Positions 20,167 to 30,606 of a stretch of 64,000 nt of DNA are shown here, piece after piece; the first letter of the stretch is position 1; every line of letters starts with the position of its first letter. The position numbers were made by a program, and so were the translations under genes. Origin of the DNA: Dactylorhiza incarnata (Eukaryota; Streptophyta; Magnoliopsida; Asparagales; Orchidaceae); contig JAWHQI010000170.1 in NCBI GenBank assembly GCA_033032865.1, positions 245,001-309,000 on the forward strand, in the 5' to 3' direction. Below the pieces are notes generated by a model, which was given only the letters and a program-made list of their open reading frames with translations, was not told where the DNA came from and did not search any database.

Positions 20167-20497
20167 GCTACTGGCAGGAGAAATTTTTGGGTCCGGAGCC
20201 CGTTTCCAAAATTTAGGTCCGGGATTTAAGAAAATATATGGGTTGACGTAATTATTTTGATCTCTGGATATAGAAATGGATTTTAGGATATCAAAAACAG
20301 CCTAAAAGATTATGTGGAGATCAAATTTGATCTCCTGGAGATCATATTCTGCTCTCAAAAAAATTTCGCCAGGAGCTCTGGGAGATCAAATTTGATCTCT
20401 CTGGGAGATCAAATTTGATCTCCAGGAGATCAAATTTGATCTCCAGAAGATTACCCGGAGTCCGGACTCCGGACCCAAAAAAAGCGCTACTGGCAGG
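20167..20497. mobile_element. MITE-like insertion with four identical 20-bp palindromes
   Basis: The direct repeat GCTACTGGCAGG (20167-20178 and 20486-20497) brackets a ~307-bp insertion. Its ends share an inverted TTTTTGGGTCCGGAG. Inside are four copies of the palindrome GGAGATCAAATTTGATCTCC (20316-20335, 20381-20400 with one mismatch, 20404-20423, 20425-20444) and a terminal palindrome around GGAGTCCGGACTCC. No coding. A target duplication of 9-12 bp would suit a Mutator-like MITE; class is inferred. Confidence 0.7.
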
Positions 20498-20865
20498 GGG
20501 CGTGAGTGGGGAGAATGAAAAAATTTATAGGGAGGGAGGGATAAAGTTGCAGACCAACAAAGGTAGGGCCTTGTGTAGTGTGCCAGGATAGAGAGGCGTT
20601 GTAGGAAATCATAATAAGATGAGACGAAATTGTTTGTGTGGTACTGGGGAAGAAAGGGGCTACACGAAGTTGGAAAAAAAGGACGCAGATTGAAAATGGG
20701 TAAGAGTATGGAGGACGTGGTTGTTGGGCTACAGGAAAAAGGATGATGGATAGGGTTTACGCAGGGTCTTCGTCGAAGGAGTGCGCAGGGTCTTCATCAA
20801 AGGAGCGCAGGGTCTTCGTCGAAGGAGTGTGTCGCTTCCTCCTGATAGTGGGGGCATGGAAAGAA

Positions 20866-21571
20866 TCACGGCGAAGGCCTGGAATCCTGTCTGAATGGGG
20901 TCAATCCGGCAGTTGATGAGGTTGCAGGGAAGGGTTGCAGGTGAGCGACGAGGGTGAAACCAGAGTGGACGTCGTCGCGTGCGCGATAAGACGGGCCAAG
21001 CGGCTGTCGGACAATGAAGGGCTGGTGTGTTTGTGCTTGTTGCTCGTCGGCAACAGGGGCCAGGGAGGTATCTTCATAGTTTTGTCGGTTGCCTAAGAGT
21101 TGGCACATCGGATCCTTCTCGTCGATGACAAGGGCAAAATATTCCGCCACGGGGTCCTGCTGCCCCCATCGGGAAAGCGACAGCGGAGGCCTGTGGGACG
21201 ACAGAGGGCACGATCTTGGTGGGGGATGTAGGGAGCAACATTGGTTTCTTTGTTTGCTTTGTAGGTCTGCTGATCCCATCCCATCAGTCAAGTTTGGCAT
21301 GGAGTCTGTTCACCATAGTGAGGACGTTGGCGAGGGTAGCGTCATATCGATTGAAGCGCTCGTGGAACAATATCGTGGCGGATGTCATGGCAGAGGAGGG
21401 TGATGGTGGTGGAATGGCGGAATCCTTACCAGCGGCTGAAAGAAGGGTTGGAAGAAATCCGACGACGGAGCACGTGGCCGGAAAAGGGCGGTTCAGATCA
21501 ATTATTACGAACAGAAATCTTCGATGACCAACCCACTCAAAGAGATGCGCGTGCGAGAGAGAGAACCCCAA
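20866..21571 (-). pseudogene. Gag-like frames in the interior of the non-autonomous LTR element
   Basis: Two overlapping minus-strand frames (21284-21571 and 20866-21300) join across a shift. The first has a basic then proline/serine-rich start and a coiled-coil-like FHERFNRYDATLANVLTMVN stretch. The second is proline-rich with no recognised domain. Position after the upstream LTR suggests the remains of gag. I cannot name a family motif, so this is tentative. Confidence 0.3.
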
Positions 21572-21951
21572 TGCTCAAAGCGATCAAGAAGAAAGAGCGA
21601 ACTCAAAGCCATTGCATTTCATTCATAATAAAGATTATGTGAGAGATAGAGAGAGAGCCCTGAGGAGAGAGGGATAAGAGAGAGAGAGAAACAAAAAAGA
21701 GTTCAATACATTAATGATCCTCCAGGATTCCCAAATACTCATGATTCTCCCCCTTATATAGACGAGGGAGCGCATATCAAACACATACATAATACTTAAT
21801 TAATATAACTAACTAAGTTAATATTATTTATACTCATTAATTAAAATTAACTAATTAATTACAAAATATTATATCCCACCATGAATTTATCACGGCGTCT
21901 TCCATATGCGGGCTCCGATGGTTCCAACGAGGAGGGTCCGCTTGGGCGAAT
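21503..21951 (-). repeat. LTR (5') of the non-autonomous element
   Basis: Second copy of the repeat at 19464. Similarity extends to GGTCCGCTTGGGCGAAT at its right end. Confidence 0.7.
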
Positions 21952-22029
21952 GGAAGGATAGTGACCAGACAAGATAGTTGGTCTCGTACAACTTAGTTGA
22001 AGTGACCTACATCTATGAACTAGCATGAA

Positions 22030-22400
22030 AACAGGCTCGGAAAAAATTCGACACAAGCTCGAGTCCGTCGAGCTTAAGCTCAGTTGCAAGCCGAGCTTGA
22101 GCTCATATATTCTTCTTCATGAGCTCGCGAGTCGACTCGTGTTCTTATTTTAATATGGATTTTTATAATTTTTAACATATATATATAATATAACTCATGA
22201 GCAGCTCGGGCTCGACTCGAGCTCGCGAGTTTATGACTCAAGTTCGAGCTCCATATACAGGTCTTGAGCTTGAGCATGTATATGTGAGCTCGTCGATCTC
22301 GAACTCAAGCTCAAGCTCAAATCAACAAGCATGAGCTTTAGCTTGAGTTTGAAAATTTTGCCGAGCTCGGCTCGAGCTTGACTCGTTCGCACCCCTAAGC
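22030..22400. repeat. GAGCTC-rich repeat, possible hAT-type MITE
   Basis: Dense GAGCTC, CTCGAG and GAGCTTGAG words in both orientations give many overlapping hairpins. The right end CTCGTTCGCACCCCTA resembles hAT termini (TAGGGGTG). The left terminus is not recognisable, so classification is uncertain. Confidence 0.5.
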
Positions 22401-22599
22401 ATGATTTGTTAAGGATGAAGATCCCTGCATCCAATCAACTAGAGGTAATAGAAGCGAGAACTCACGAAGAGCAATTGTTGCTATGAGTGGAGAAGAACTT
22501 ACAAAACGAGCGGGAGACAAAACTTGTAGTTTGGGTAAAACCCCAGGAAAGAACTGAGAAGGTGAGTACTCAGCTTGCCGGTGAGAGCTGAAATTGAAG

Positions 22600-22870
22600 C
22601 TTGCAGAACTCGCAGTGTACTTGTGGCGAGTGCATAACTCGCAATAACTGGAACGAACTCACGGAATTGAGCAAGTAGGTAGATACACGAATGTGAGAAC
22701 TCATGATTAGAGTGGAGGCGATGAATACTAAATTCGTGGTGTACTTGCAGCAAGAGCATACAACGACAAGTCCAAAACTCGCAAAAATTGGAATGAACTC
22801 ACGGACTGAGCGAGTAAGCAGATGCACAAATGAGAGAACTTGTGATGAGCTCTGGACTCACGCGAGAACA
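22600..22870 (+). repeat. Diverged ~125-140-bp tandem repeats
   Basis: GTGTACTTG occurs near 22615 and 22739, and GGAA(C/T)GAACTCACGGA near 22650 and 22790, each followed by GAGC(A/G)AGTA(G/A)G. The frames across them are repeat artefacts. Confidence 0.6.
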
Positions 22871-22929
22871 GATTATGTGCGAGAGAAGTATTAACAGGAA
22901 GACGCCTAGGCAAGCAAATGGGCAGGTGG

Positions 22930-23249
22930 TGCACGGGATCTCGAGTTCATGCTATTTTCAGGAGTTGCTCATATGTCATGTAGAAATCAAGAGCAACTCT
23001 TTATATTCAATCAATTGCAATGTTACAATACACAGATACATCTAGAAGTAAGGTAGTACAACTAATCTCCATATGAGATATGGGACAAAATAAAAAGAGG
23101 AGAGAAGAGGGGCGTTGGCGTAAGAGTGGGCTTTGGCGTAAGAGTGGGCTTTGGGCTTTAACATGATATCATGTCATAGTGTCAGTCACTGACCTCCCCC
23201 GATCTCTCAATTGTTGTTCGTAAAAATACATGAACTTGTATTGTTCTGT
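22930..23249. other. Unassigned
   Basis: No gene. A 21-bp tandem duplication containing GGCGTAAGAGTGGGCTTTG is at about 23117-23155. Confidence 0.4.
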
Positions 23250-23523
23250 TATAATTCATATAAAGGCTCATCTAGTACTTTCCAGTATTTGGTGACTTCT
23301 TTGAATTCACTTTTTATTCCTGGAAAGGTAGTTCAGGCCCTAGGTGATTCTGGTTGGCAGGTTGCCATAGAGAAGGAGATGCCACCTATCATCGGAACCA
23401 TAATTGGAGCTCACCACCATATCTTTTGGAAAGAAAGTGATTAGTAGTAAGTGGGTATTTATTCTAAAGATGGATGTTGATGGTACTCTTTGCGCGGTTG
23501 AAATTGTCTTATGGCAAAGAGAT
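23250..23523 (+). pseudogene. Ty1/copia reverse transcriptase, first part
   Basis: The frame reads STFQYLVTSLNSLFIPGKVV and QALGDSGWQVAIEKEM, the entry of the copia reverse transcriptase. After a shift it continues with SKWVFILKMDVDGTL (KWVFKVK-type motif). It is cut at 23523 by the TRIM element and resumes at about 24707 with the text that normally follows, TYGIDYKE. Confidence 0.8.
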
Positions 23524-23925
23524 TGTTATAGCCTTCCCCGTAGCGTGTTGATAACCCGTCGTATAGGTGGTCGGAGGTAGTAGGGAAGGTGGAGATACAT
23601 AAGAGTTGAGCTCAACAAAGGGGGGGAGAAAGAGGAAGAGGGGATCCTTGCTCAACCCTAACCCTAACTTGAGGAGGAGGAGAACTAAGAAAGAAACCAA
23701 TGAGAATTAATTCATTACTTACCCATCTCATGACCCAAGGGGTCCTTAAATAAAAGATACATGACACGAATATCAAATAAAGATGCAACATGTGCTGACA
23801 CAAACATAAAATAAAGATGCAACATGTGCCGACACAAACATAAAATAAAGATGTGACATTCACAACAACTCTAAATAATGGTTTAATAAAACATACATAA
23901 AATTATGGATAATGGATGGTGAACC
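23524..23925 (-). repeat. TRIM 3' LTR
   Basis: Has an extra internal tandem repeat of about 38 bp (ATGCAACATGTGC-GACACAAACATAAAATAAAG) compared with the other LTR. Confidence 0.75.
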
Positions 23926-24336
23926 CATAAAATCACACCCCTCCTTCACGTTAAGCTTGTCCTCGAGCTCATAGGAAGGTATAGATACTTGCGAGATGGT
24001 TTATCTAATTCCCTGATTTATCGTCGGAACTCGGAACAACTTCTTGGAGCATGTTGTTGGAGTTGTTGCTTCATCGAGATGGGAGCATCCACTATGCTCA
24101 CGAATGGCGTGAATGATGGTGATGTTGTCAGAGGGGTCGTTGCTTGCGTAGAGGCAGAACCAACGAGCCTTGTGAGTGGTGGCAAAGGGCGTGATGGTTG
24201 TGTGCTTGGGGTCGGGGCAAGGGGGCTCGGTGGCGATGGCTGGTGAGGAACGGTTGATGGTCCCATGGATGCATGGCTCGTTAGAAAACACGTGTGGCTG
24301 TGAAAACAAGGCGGGGAATCGTAGGCTCTGATACCA

Positions 24337-24706
24337 TGTTGTTACGGGTTTCCCCGTAGCGTGTCAGTAACTTGTAGGAAAGATGGATGGAAGTAGTGGG
24401 GAAGGCGGAGATACAGGGGAGCCGAGCTCAATCGAAGGGGGCGGAAGAGGGAAAGGGGAGTCTTGCTCAACCCTAACCCTAACTTGAGGAGGAAAATAAG
24501 AGGAGAATTAAGAAAGAGACTAAAGAGAATTAATTCATTGTTTACTCATCTCATGAATCAAGGGGTCATTAAATACAAGATACATGACACGAACATAAAA
24601 TAACAACGCGACAAGTGCCGACACAAACGTAAAATAAAGACGTGACATTCATAATAACTCTACATAACGACTTAATAAAATATACAAAAAATTATGGATA
24701 ACGGAC
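24337..24706 (-). repeat. TRIM 5' LTR
   Basis: Shares TCCCCGTAGCGTGT, CTTGCTCAACCCTAACCCTA and TTATGGATAA with the downstream copy. Its far end diverges from the other LTR, so it may be slightly truncated. Confidence 0.75.
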
Positions 24707-25577
24707 AGACATATGGGATTGACTATAAGGAGATCTCCCATGTAGCCAAATACATTTATGTTCTTCTGATGCTCTCATTAGCTGATATGTATGACAAGTC
24801 TTTACATGCAATTGGATTGTGAAAATTTAGTTTCTTCATGGTGATCTGATTGAGAATTATTTTTATGGTCTGAAGCAGCATGGTTTGTGAGACATACTAA
24901 CTCTGCATTATTATGTTGGTTAGGTGGATGACATTATTATTATTATTATAGGAAGTGATTATGGGCATTTGTGCTTTGAAGGTGTATAGCCAAAAATAGT
25001 TTTGGACTGAGGATTTAGGTCTCTTCAAGTATTTCATAGAAATTGAGGTGGTGGCGAAATGAGTCTTAGACTTGTAGAGCTCAAGATGATAAATCATGTG
25101 CCTCATGCAAATCCAATGGAAACGGATTACATGTTAGATTATTAAAAAGGAGAGTAGTTAAAAGATCACGAGTAGTATGGGCGATAAAATAGAAAGCTAA
25201 TATATCTTTCACATGACCGGGTCTAGCTTATTCTGTTAGTATGCTAAGTCAATTGATTGTTGCTCTGAAACTACCTCACTGGAGATTGTGTAGATTCTTC
25301 AATATTTAAAAGGGAGACTAAGAAAAGTCTATTTTATCAACAGATAAATTTATATGAGTTGGAGGGATATTCAAATGTTAACCATTGTGGTTGCTTGATA
25401 CTGGAAGTTCCATTATAGGTTATTTGGTATTTGTAGTGATAAAATTGAGCAAAACAAGGAAGGTAGTGTATGATTTTCTATTGAATAAGAATACATGGTG
25501 ATAGTTGATGGTACATGTGAGGTGGTTACTATCCAAACCTTCATGGTTAAGTTGAGCTTCCATATGACTCATCCTAC
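24707..25577 (+). pseudogene. Ty1/copia reverse transcriptase and RNase H, second part
   Basis: Consecutive copia blocks are readable across shifts and stops: TYGIDYKEISHVAK, LLMLSLADMYDKSLHAIGL, the catalytic-site remnant VDDIIIIGSDYG, LIYLSHDRV, ILQYLKGRL, and an RNase H end HGTCEVVTIQTFMVKLSFHM-like segment ending near YCDN. All indicate one dead copia element on the plus strand, interrupted upstream by a TRIM and downstream by a LINE. Confidence 0.8.
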
Positions 25578-25889
25578 AAAATCGTGATATGACAATATAC
25601 AATTCACATTGGGAACAAACAACTTGAAGAAGAAAAAATAGGTTGTTTTCAAGGCAGCGATAATAGAACAACTAGTTGATGATCCTTATGTTGATCCTAG
25701 TGTCACATCGGAAGTTATGTTTTCTCATTTAGAAAAATCGTGATATGACAATATACAATTCACATTGTGAACAAACAACTTGAAGAAGAAAAAACAGGTT
25801 GTTTTCAAGGCAGCGGTAATAGAACAACTAGTTGACGATCCTTATGTTGATCCTAGTGTCACATGGGAAGTTATGTCTTCTCATTTAAA
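25578..25889 (+). repeat. 156-bp tandem duplication spanning the copia/LINE junction
   Basis: Copies 25578-25733 and 25734-25889 each start AAAATCGTGATATGACAATA (copia RNase H) and run into LINE sequence. The duplication therefore followed LINE insertion. A handful of substitutions separate the copies. Confidence 0.85.
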
Positions 25890-27721
25890 GATAAGTGGAA
25901 AAAACATACTTGGAGAGTCAAAAGGTCGTGCGCCCTCACAAAAAGAATTTTGGTGGTGGGAAAGGAAAGTTCAAGACAAAATAAGGGCAAAGAGGGTCAG
26001 CTACAAAATATATATGTTTGTAGAAATGATGAAAACTTGACAAAGTATAAAGTCGTAAAGAAAGAAACTAAAAATGCAGTAAGTAAAGCAAGAAGTCAAG
26101 CTTATGAAGAATTTTACAAACGACTAGATACCAAAGATGGAGAGCGTGATATATATAAACTTGCTTGAGCTAGAGAGAGGAAGACAAGAGATTTAAGCCA
26201 AGTTAAATGCATAAAAGATGAAACAGATACGGATTTGACGGATGATGTGGTTATTAAGGAGAGATGAAAAAGATACATTTATCAACTATACAATGAAGGA
26301 AAAGACAATGAACTGAACTTTGAAGAGTTAAGTAAATCGAAGGAGTATAGAAACATAATTTTTTATCGTAAAATTCAAGCATCAGAGATAGACGAAAAAT
26401 AGAAAGGCAGTTAGATCAGACGATACACCCATTGAAGTATGGAAATGCTTAAGGGAAGGAATTTTATGGCTTGCAAGTTTCTTCAATAAGATACTGAAGA
26501 CAAAGAGGATGTCAGACCAATGGAGAGAAAGTATTTTGGTACCTTTGTATAAGAACAAAAGAGATACAAAATTGTGTCAATTACAGGGAAATTAAATTAA
26601 TGAGTCATGCTATGAAATTATGGGAACGAGTAATAGAGAGAAGAGTTAGACGAGAGACTAGCATCTCAAATAATCAATTTGAATTCATGCCAGGGAGGTC
26701 AACCATGGAAGCTATACATCTCTTGAGGAGACTCATTGACAACTATCGGGAAAAATAAAAAGATTTGCATATGTTGTTTATCGATCTGGAGAAGGCTTAT
26801 GATAGGGTTCCAAAAGAGGTCTTGTGAAGAGTCTTAGAAAAGAAAGGTGTAAATGTATCATGCATTGACGTAATCAAAGATATGTATACAAATTAAGTGA
26901 CCAGGGTGAGGACATCTGGAGGATTAACATAGGAATTCCCTATCGTTGTTGGCTTACATCAAGGGTCATCTTTAAGCCCTTATCTATTTACCCTTATCTT
27001 AGATGAGCTCATCAGACATATCCAACAAGCAATACATTGGTGTTTATTATTTGCAGATGATATTGTTTTGATCGATGAGACACGTGAGGGTGTAAACGCG
27101 AAACTTGAATCTTGGCGAGACACTTTAGAAAAGAAGGGTTTCAGGTTGAGCAGGACAAAGGAGTATATAGAGCTTAAATTTAGTAGTGCAAGAAGGTCGG
27201 ATGACTCTGTCATTAAATTGGGTGACCAAGATATTTCCCGCAGTGAGTGCTTTAAATATCTGGGATCGATAATTCAAAAAGATGGTGTAGATAAAGATGT
27301 GATACAGAGAATCCAAGCAGGTTGGTTGAAGTGGAGAGGCGCGTCTGGGATCTTATGTGATTGTAAAGTACCATTAAAATTTAAAGGCAAGTTTTATCGT
27401 ACTGCAATTAGACCAACAATGCTCTACGGTTCTGAGTGTTGGGCAGTGAATGGTGTACATGAGCAAAAAATGGGAGTTGCGGAGATGAGAATGCTTATGT
27501 GGATGTGTGGTTACACGAGACTGGATAAAATTAGTAATGAATGTATCAGGGATAAGACGGGAGTGGCGCCAATTGTAGAGACATGTGAGAAACTCGTTTA
27601 AGATGGTTCGGACATGTACATATGAGACCATTAGAGGCACCTGTTAGGCGTTGTGAGAGGATCCATATAGCCGACCCCACTATGGTGGGATAAAGGCTTG
27701 AGTGTTGTTGTGTGTTGTTAT
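25637..27721 (+). mobile_element. RTE-type LINE, decayed, inserted in copia
   Basis: The text follows the plant RTE-like LINE order across many stops. First comes the segment after the endonuclease (KGRAPSQKEFWWWERKVQDK), then KARSQAYEEFYKRLDTKDGE and SQVKCIKDE. Next are the reverse transcriptase blocks: KLWERVIERR, FMPGRSTMEAI, LHMLFIDLEKAYDRVPKE, and the catalytic FADDIVLIDE near 27050. The C-terminal part is open at 27068-27601 (KYLGSIIQKDG, LYGSECWAVNG, MRMLMWMCG). The 3' end reads CACTATGGTGGGATAAAGGC and a TTGTTG run. A 9-bp A-rich repeat, AGAAGAAAA (25628 and 27722), may be the target duplication. About 150 bp near the 3' end are deleted relative to the second LINE copy. Confidence 0.85.
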
Positions 27722-27880
27722 AGAAGAAAAGATCATCTCCACTTCACGAAGAGTGTGGATCAATTTTTAAATATTCACACTAAAACTTTAAGTGGGAAAG
27801 AAATTTAGGATATTAATAACAAGTTGTGCATGATTAATTTCCATTTCTAGCTTGAGAGGGAGTATTAACACTTGTGTCAT
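27722..27880 (+). pseudogene. Ty1/copia pol end after the LINE
   Basis: The readable remnant HTKTLSGKEI and KLCMINFHF matches the copia ending (IFTKAL...LGL.N). It is followed by GAGAGGGAG, a plausible polypurine tract, at about 27855. Confidence 0.6.
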
Positions 27881-27971
27881 TAGTATACTTTGGGCTGGAC
27901 AAGTTTACATGTAAATTAATGAGTTGATATATATGCATACATATATCTATCTATATATATAGAGAGAGAGA

Positions 27972-28502
27972 GGGTTAATTATCAGAACCTCCCCTCCGAC
28001 TTTGCATAATTACAGGTACCTCCCCTCTATGTTTTGAAATAACAAAGACCTCCCCTACAAGTTTACCCAGTTTACAATCTCCCCCTTCCGTTAAAATTTG
28101 GATGGAAAGTGTTATATTCAGCATATAAAATTTATTATATTCCAATTTTACCCTTTGTAATGACTTAAAAGTGTAAGGGGTCTATTTGTAATGTTTTCAA
28201 AGATGGAGATTCTCGCACAAAGGATGCAAGGGCGATGCACACCAAAGAAGGAAGCGAGTTAGGGCAAGTTGTGCGATATCGTGAATGGGGGAGGCGGGGA
28301 AATGAAAAAAATATCGCTAATTGAGGCTAATATAATATAAAGGGTATTTTGGACTATTGATAAAATTTAACTAAAATTTTTAACGGAAGGGGGAGATTGT
28401 AAACTGGGCAAACTTGTAGGGGAGATCTTTGTTATTTCAAAACATAGAGAGGAGGTACCTGTAATTATGCAAAGTCGGAGGGGAGGTCCCGGTAATTAAC
28501 CC
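27972..28502. mobile_element. Long-TIR MITE (Mutator-like), 531 bp
   Basis: The ends are GGGTTAATTATC...GTAATTAACCC. Inverted repeats of about 130 bp (27972-28105 and 28370-28502) contain ACCTCCCCTCCGACTTTGCA and AATCTCCCCCTTCCGTTAAA. The centre has no coding. Both flanks are TA/GA microsatellite, so no reliable target duplication can be read. Confidence 0.8.
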
Positions 28503-28536
<34 letters not shown>

Positions 28537-28595
28537 TTTGTGTATATATATGTGTGTGTGTGTATGTGTCTGTGTGTATGTATATATATAGCTAA
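28503..28595. repeat. TA/GA/TG microsatellite
   Basis: Continues the dinucleotide tract found left of the MITE (27930-27971), indicating insertion within a microsatellite. Confidence 0.8.
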
Positions 28596-29069
28596 GTAAG
28601 TGTTTTAGGATTTTCTGTTTTTCTTATTCCTGTATCAGGTTTGGTTTCACCCAATGCATTTGAAGTAATATAAATTGGTAGAGCTTCTGGGTACAATGGC
28701 CAAATCATTAGAGTCCTATGATGAGACTAAAAGCTTAAATCATTCACATCTAAGTTCTCACAAACATTTAGTCAAATATCATTTTGTTTCTGTGCAAGAA
28801 GATTTTAAATAAAAGCACTTGAAGAATAATTTAATATTCTGCACATGTTCAAATTCGAGTAGAACTTCATAAAAATATATATATGACGAACTTGAACAGG
28901 ACGCATACTTGGCTCGGGTCATTTGCAGGCCTACTTGCAAACAGAAGGTATTGCCTTAAGAAATATTGTCACATGCATGATTGGTTGAGTAAACATGAAA
29001 AGTTGTTTCAATGAGAACAATAGCTAGTAGGAAACATAAGAAGCAGTGCTTAAGAAAAGGCAGACTTAC
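28596..29069 (-). other. Probable intron of the host gene, AT-rich
   Basis: No element or gene recognised. It lies 3' (minus strand) of the third recognised exon. Confidence 0.4.
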
Positions 29070-29081
29070 CTGTTGGTTCAA
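29070..29081 (-). CDS. Possible 12-bp microexon of the host gene
   Basis: The minus strand reads ATGAG/TTGAACCAACAG/GTAAGT: a possible AG acceptor, four codons (LNQQ) in phase with the preceding exon, and a consensus donor. The donor is convincing, the acceptor is not. The true exon may start elsewhere. Confidence 0.3.
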
Positions 29082-29146
29082 CTCATGTAACATAGTGCAC
29101 ATAAAAAGAGGACAATTCAAACGCATTAGGATACTAAGAAACTTAC

Positions 29147-29221
29147 CTGAACAAAGTCTATAGAGCCTGAACCAGCTACAAAATAGTTTGATGTTCCAAA
29201 ACGACCAAAATCAATGTATCC
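29147..29221 (-). CDS. Host gene, candidate exon 3 (unidentified protein)
   Basis: 75 bp, 25 codons, phase 0 on both sides. Acceptor GTGTAG and donor CAG/GTAAGT match plant consensus. It encodes GYIDFGRFGTSNYF followed by VAGSGSIDFVQ, without stops. It continues in frame from the exon at 39801-39835 after a 10.6-kb intron filled with transposons. The residue pattern (aromatic and glycine alternation) could suit a beta-rich fold but I do not recognise the family. Confidence 0.6.
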
Positions 29222-30411
29222 CTACACCATAAAATAATAAGTTCCTTAGCAATGTCGATTAGCAAGGAAAAAAGTTATCAAAATTGGTGGCGACAGCAGG
29301 TGTTAATTATATGTTGCTTAAATACTACATTGCATCGAAAATGTCAAATAAAAGTATGTGGTGGAGATAATTCACTCCTCTTCCCGATAAATCATCATTT
29401 TCTAGAAAAAAAATCCATGTGGGAAATAGGAAATACCATTTTCTGGAGAAGTGAGACTACAGCATGCATCTTAGACGGTCAAGAACAACTGACTCACAAA
29501 ATAAGATAAAGATTCTGGTTTTGACACTACTTATGTATGTGATACTGAATAGCAACAAAATAAGAAATCTGAATGAAAAAAATCTACCCTTCTGTCCATT
29601 TGAAGGCTAATGCATCCGGATCAAGCGCGATACAATGAATGAACAGGCAAAGGTGTTTTCTTAAAAAACTCTATGCATTCTATTAAGTTTCTATGTATCA
29701 ATATTTATTGACGAAAATAATATTTAGCCCAACTTGCATGTCATGCAATATATTGGTGCTAGATATCACATTCTACCATGTTGAGCTTCCTATATTATTC
29801 CATACCATTAAAACTTCTTAATTAACAAAGAAAATCTAGTCTACTGATTATTCACATGTTCAAGCATTTAACTTCCTCATCATCATCAATATCATTGTTG
29901 CAATCTAGCTAACATCTCAGAAGTTAGTAAAGTGTATCGTCTCACCTCAAGTATCAACTAAACACATATAATCAAAATAGTGAGCTGACATCAAAAATTT
30001 TAAGTGGAAAAATTCGGAAATGAAGAAAAACCAGAGTGTTTGACCTAGTTGAGAAAGTTTCACTGTGATTCGTCATATTAGCATAATAATCTCAAATCTT
30101 CATGATGTTTGACAAATAACCGAAATGAGAAGTCACGTGCTATTTACAATGTGAAAAATATTTGCCTCCGAGCATTTATGAAGTTATCGTGGATCTTCTT
30201 TTATTGATAATTGGCCAAGTCCTTGTAGAGAGTTGAATCTTGGCTAATTCCCAAGGCAGAAAATTGGTCTTGAATTTGACTGTACCTAAATAGGGAGTTA
30301 TGACGGAACTAACTAAGTTCCCATATACATAGTAATCTCCTTGGATATCTGGATGTTGTGCAAGCGTAACTGGTAAGATGACAAACACAGACACAAAAGA
30401 CAATGTTGTTA
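29222..30411 (-). other. Intron sequence of the candidate host gene
   Basis: AT-rich with no recognisable element. A minus-strand frame at 30176-30415 begins with a hydrophobic, signal-like stretch but has no recognised domain and is probably fortuitous. Confidence 0.4.
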
Positions 30412-30606
30412 TCATGTCGAATTATCGTGTCTGAATGCCGCAGCATCAGATTGTCTCCGGAAGCTTCGGGTACTATAGTTGGCTAGTTGCATGGCAAGAT
30501 GTTGGCGAGCTTCAGATATTTTACTGAAGAAAAATCTCAAGTCCTGGGGTGAGCCTTTAACGCTGTCTTGACTAGTTTTCATGTTAGCACGCACTCGAGT
30601 CTTCAT
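30412..30606 (-). other. Minus-strand open frame of uncertain status
   Basis: 64 codons, basic and polar (KGSPQDLRFFFSKISEARQH). Composition is more protein-like than its surroundings, and it lies between recognised exons of the host gene. I see no good splice acceptor or donor, so it may be chance or a captured fragment. Confidence 0.2.

Larger units (their letters stand above)
19464..21951 (-). mobile_element. Non-autonomous LTR retroelement (minus orientation)
   Basis: Two similar ~440-bp repeats in direct orientation lie at 19464-19904 and 21503-21951. Read on the minus strand they contain TGATAAATTCATGGTG, a TTATATAA TATA-like box and a C/T-rich leader, and end TTCTGTTCATAACA. Next to the upstream repeat a degraded primer-binding site (TTGATCTGAACC against TTGGTATCAGAACC) can be seen on the minus strand. 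The 1.6-kb interior has broken gag-like frames but no reverse transcriptase or integrase. No matching 5-bp duplication was found. Confidence 0.6.
23524..24706 (-). mobile_element. TRIM retroelement inserted in copia pol
   Basis: Two ~370-400-bp terminal repeats in direct orientation (23524-~23925 and 24337-~24706) flank a ~410-bp interior with no pol. On the minus strand the upstream LTR ends CCGTAACAACA, and the primer-binding site TGGTATCAGAGCC, complementary to initiator tRNA-Met, follows with no gap (plus 24324-24336). A purine-rich GAAGGAGGGG precedes the other LTR. Total ~1.2 kb is TRIM-sized. It interrupts a copia reverse transcriptase. LTRs carry a telobox-like CCCTAACCCTAA. A target duplication is not obvious. 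Confidence 0.85.

Noticed and set aside
20866..21300. Conserved host protein
   Set aside because: Lies between two LTRs, proline-rich, broken, and without a recognisable family.
23640..24485. Interstitial telomere (CCCTAACCCTAA)
   Set aside because: Only two or three units, located at the same position in both TRIM LTRs; better read as telobox-like leader motif. Same for 36040 and 38595.
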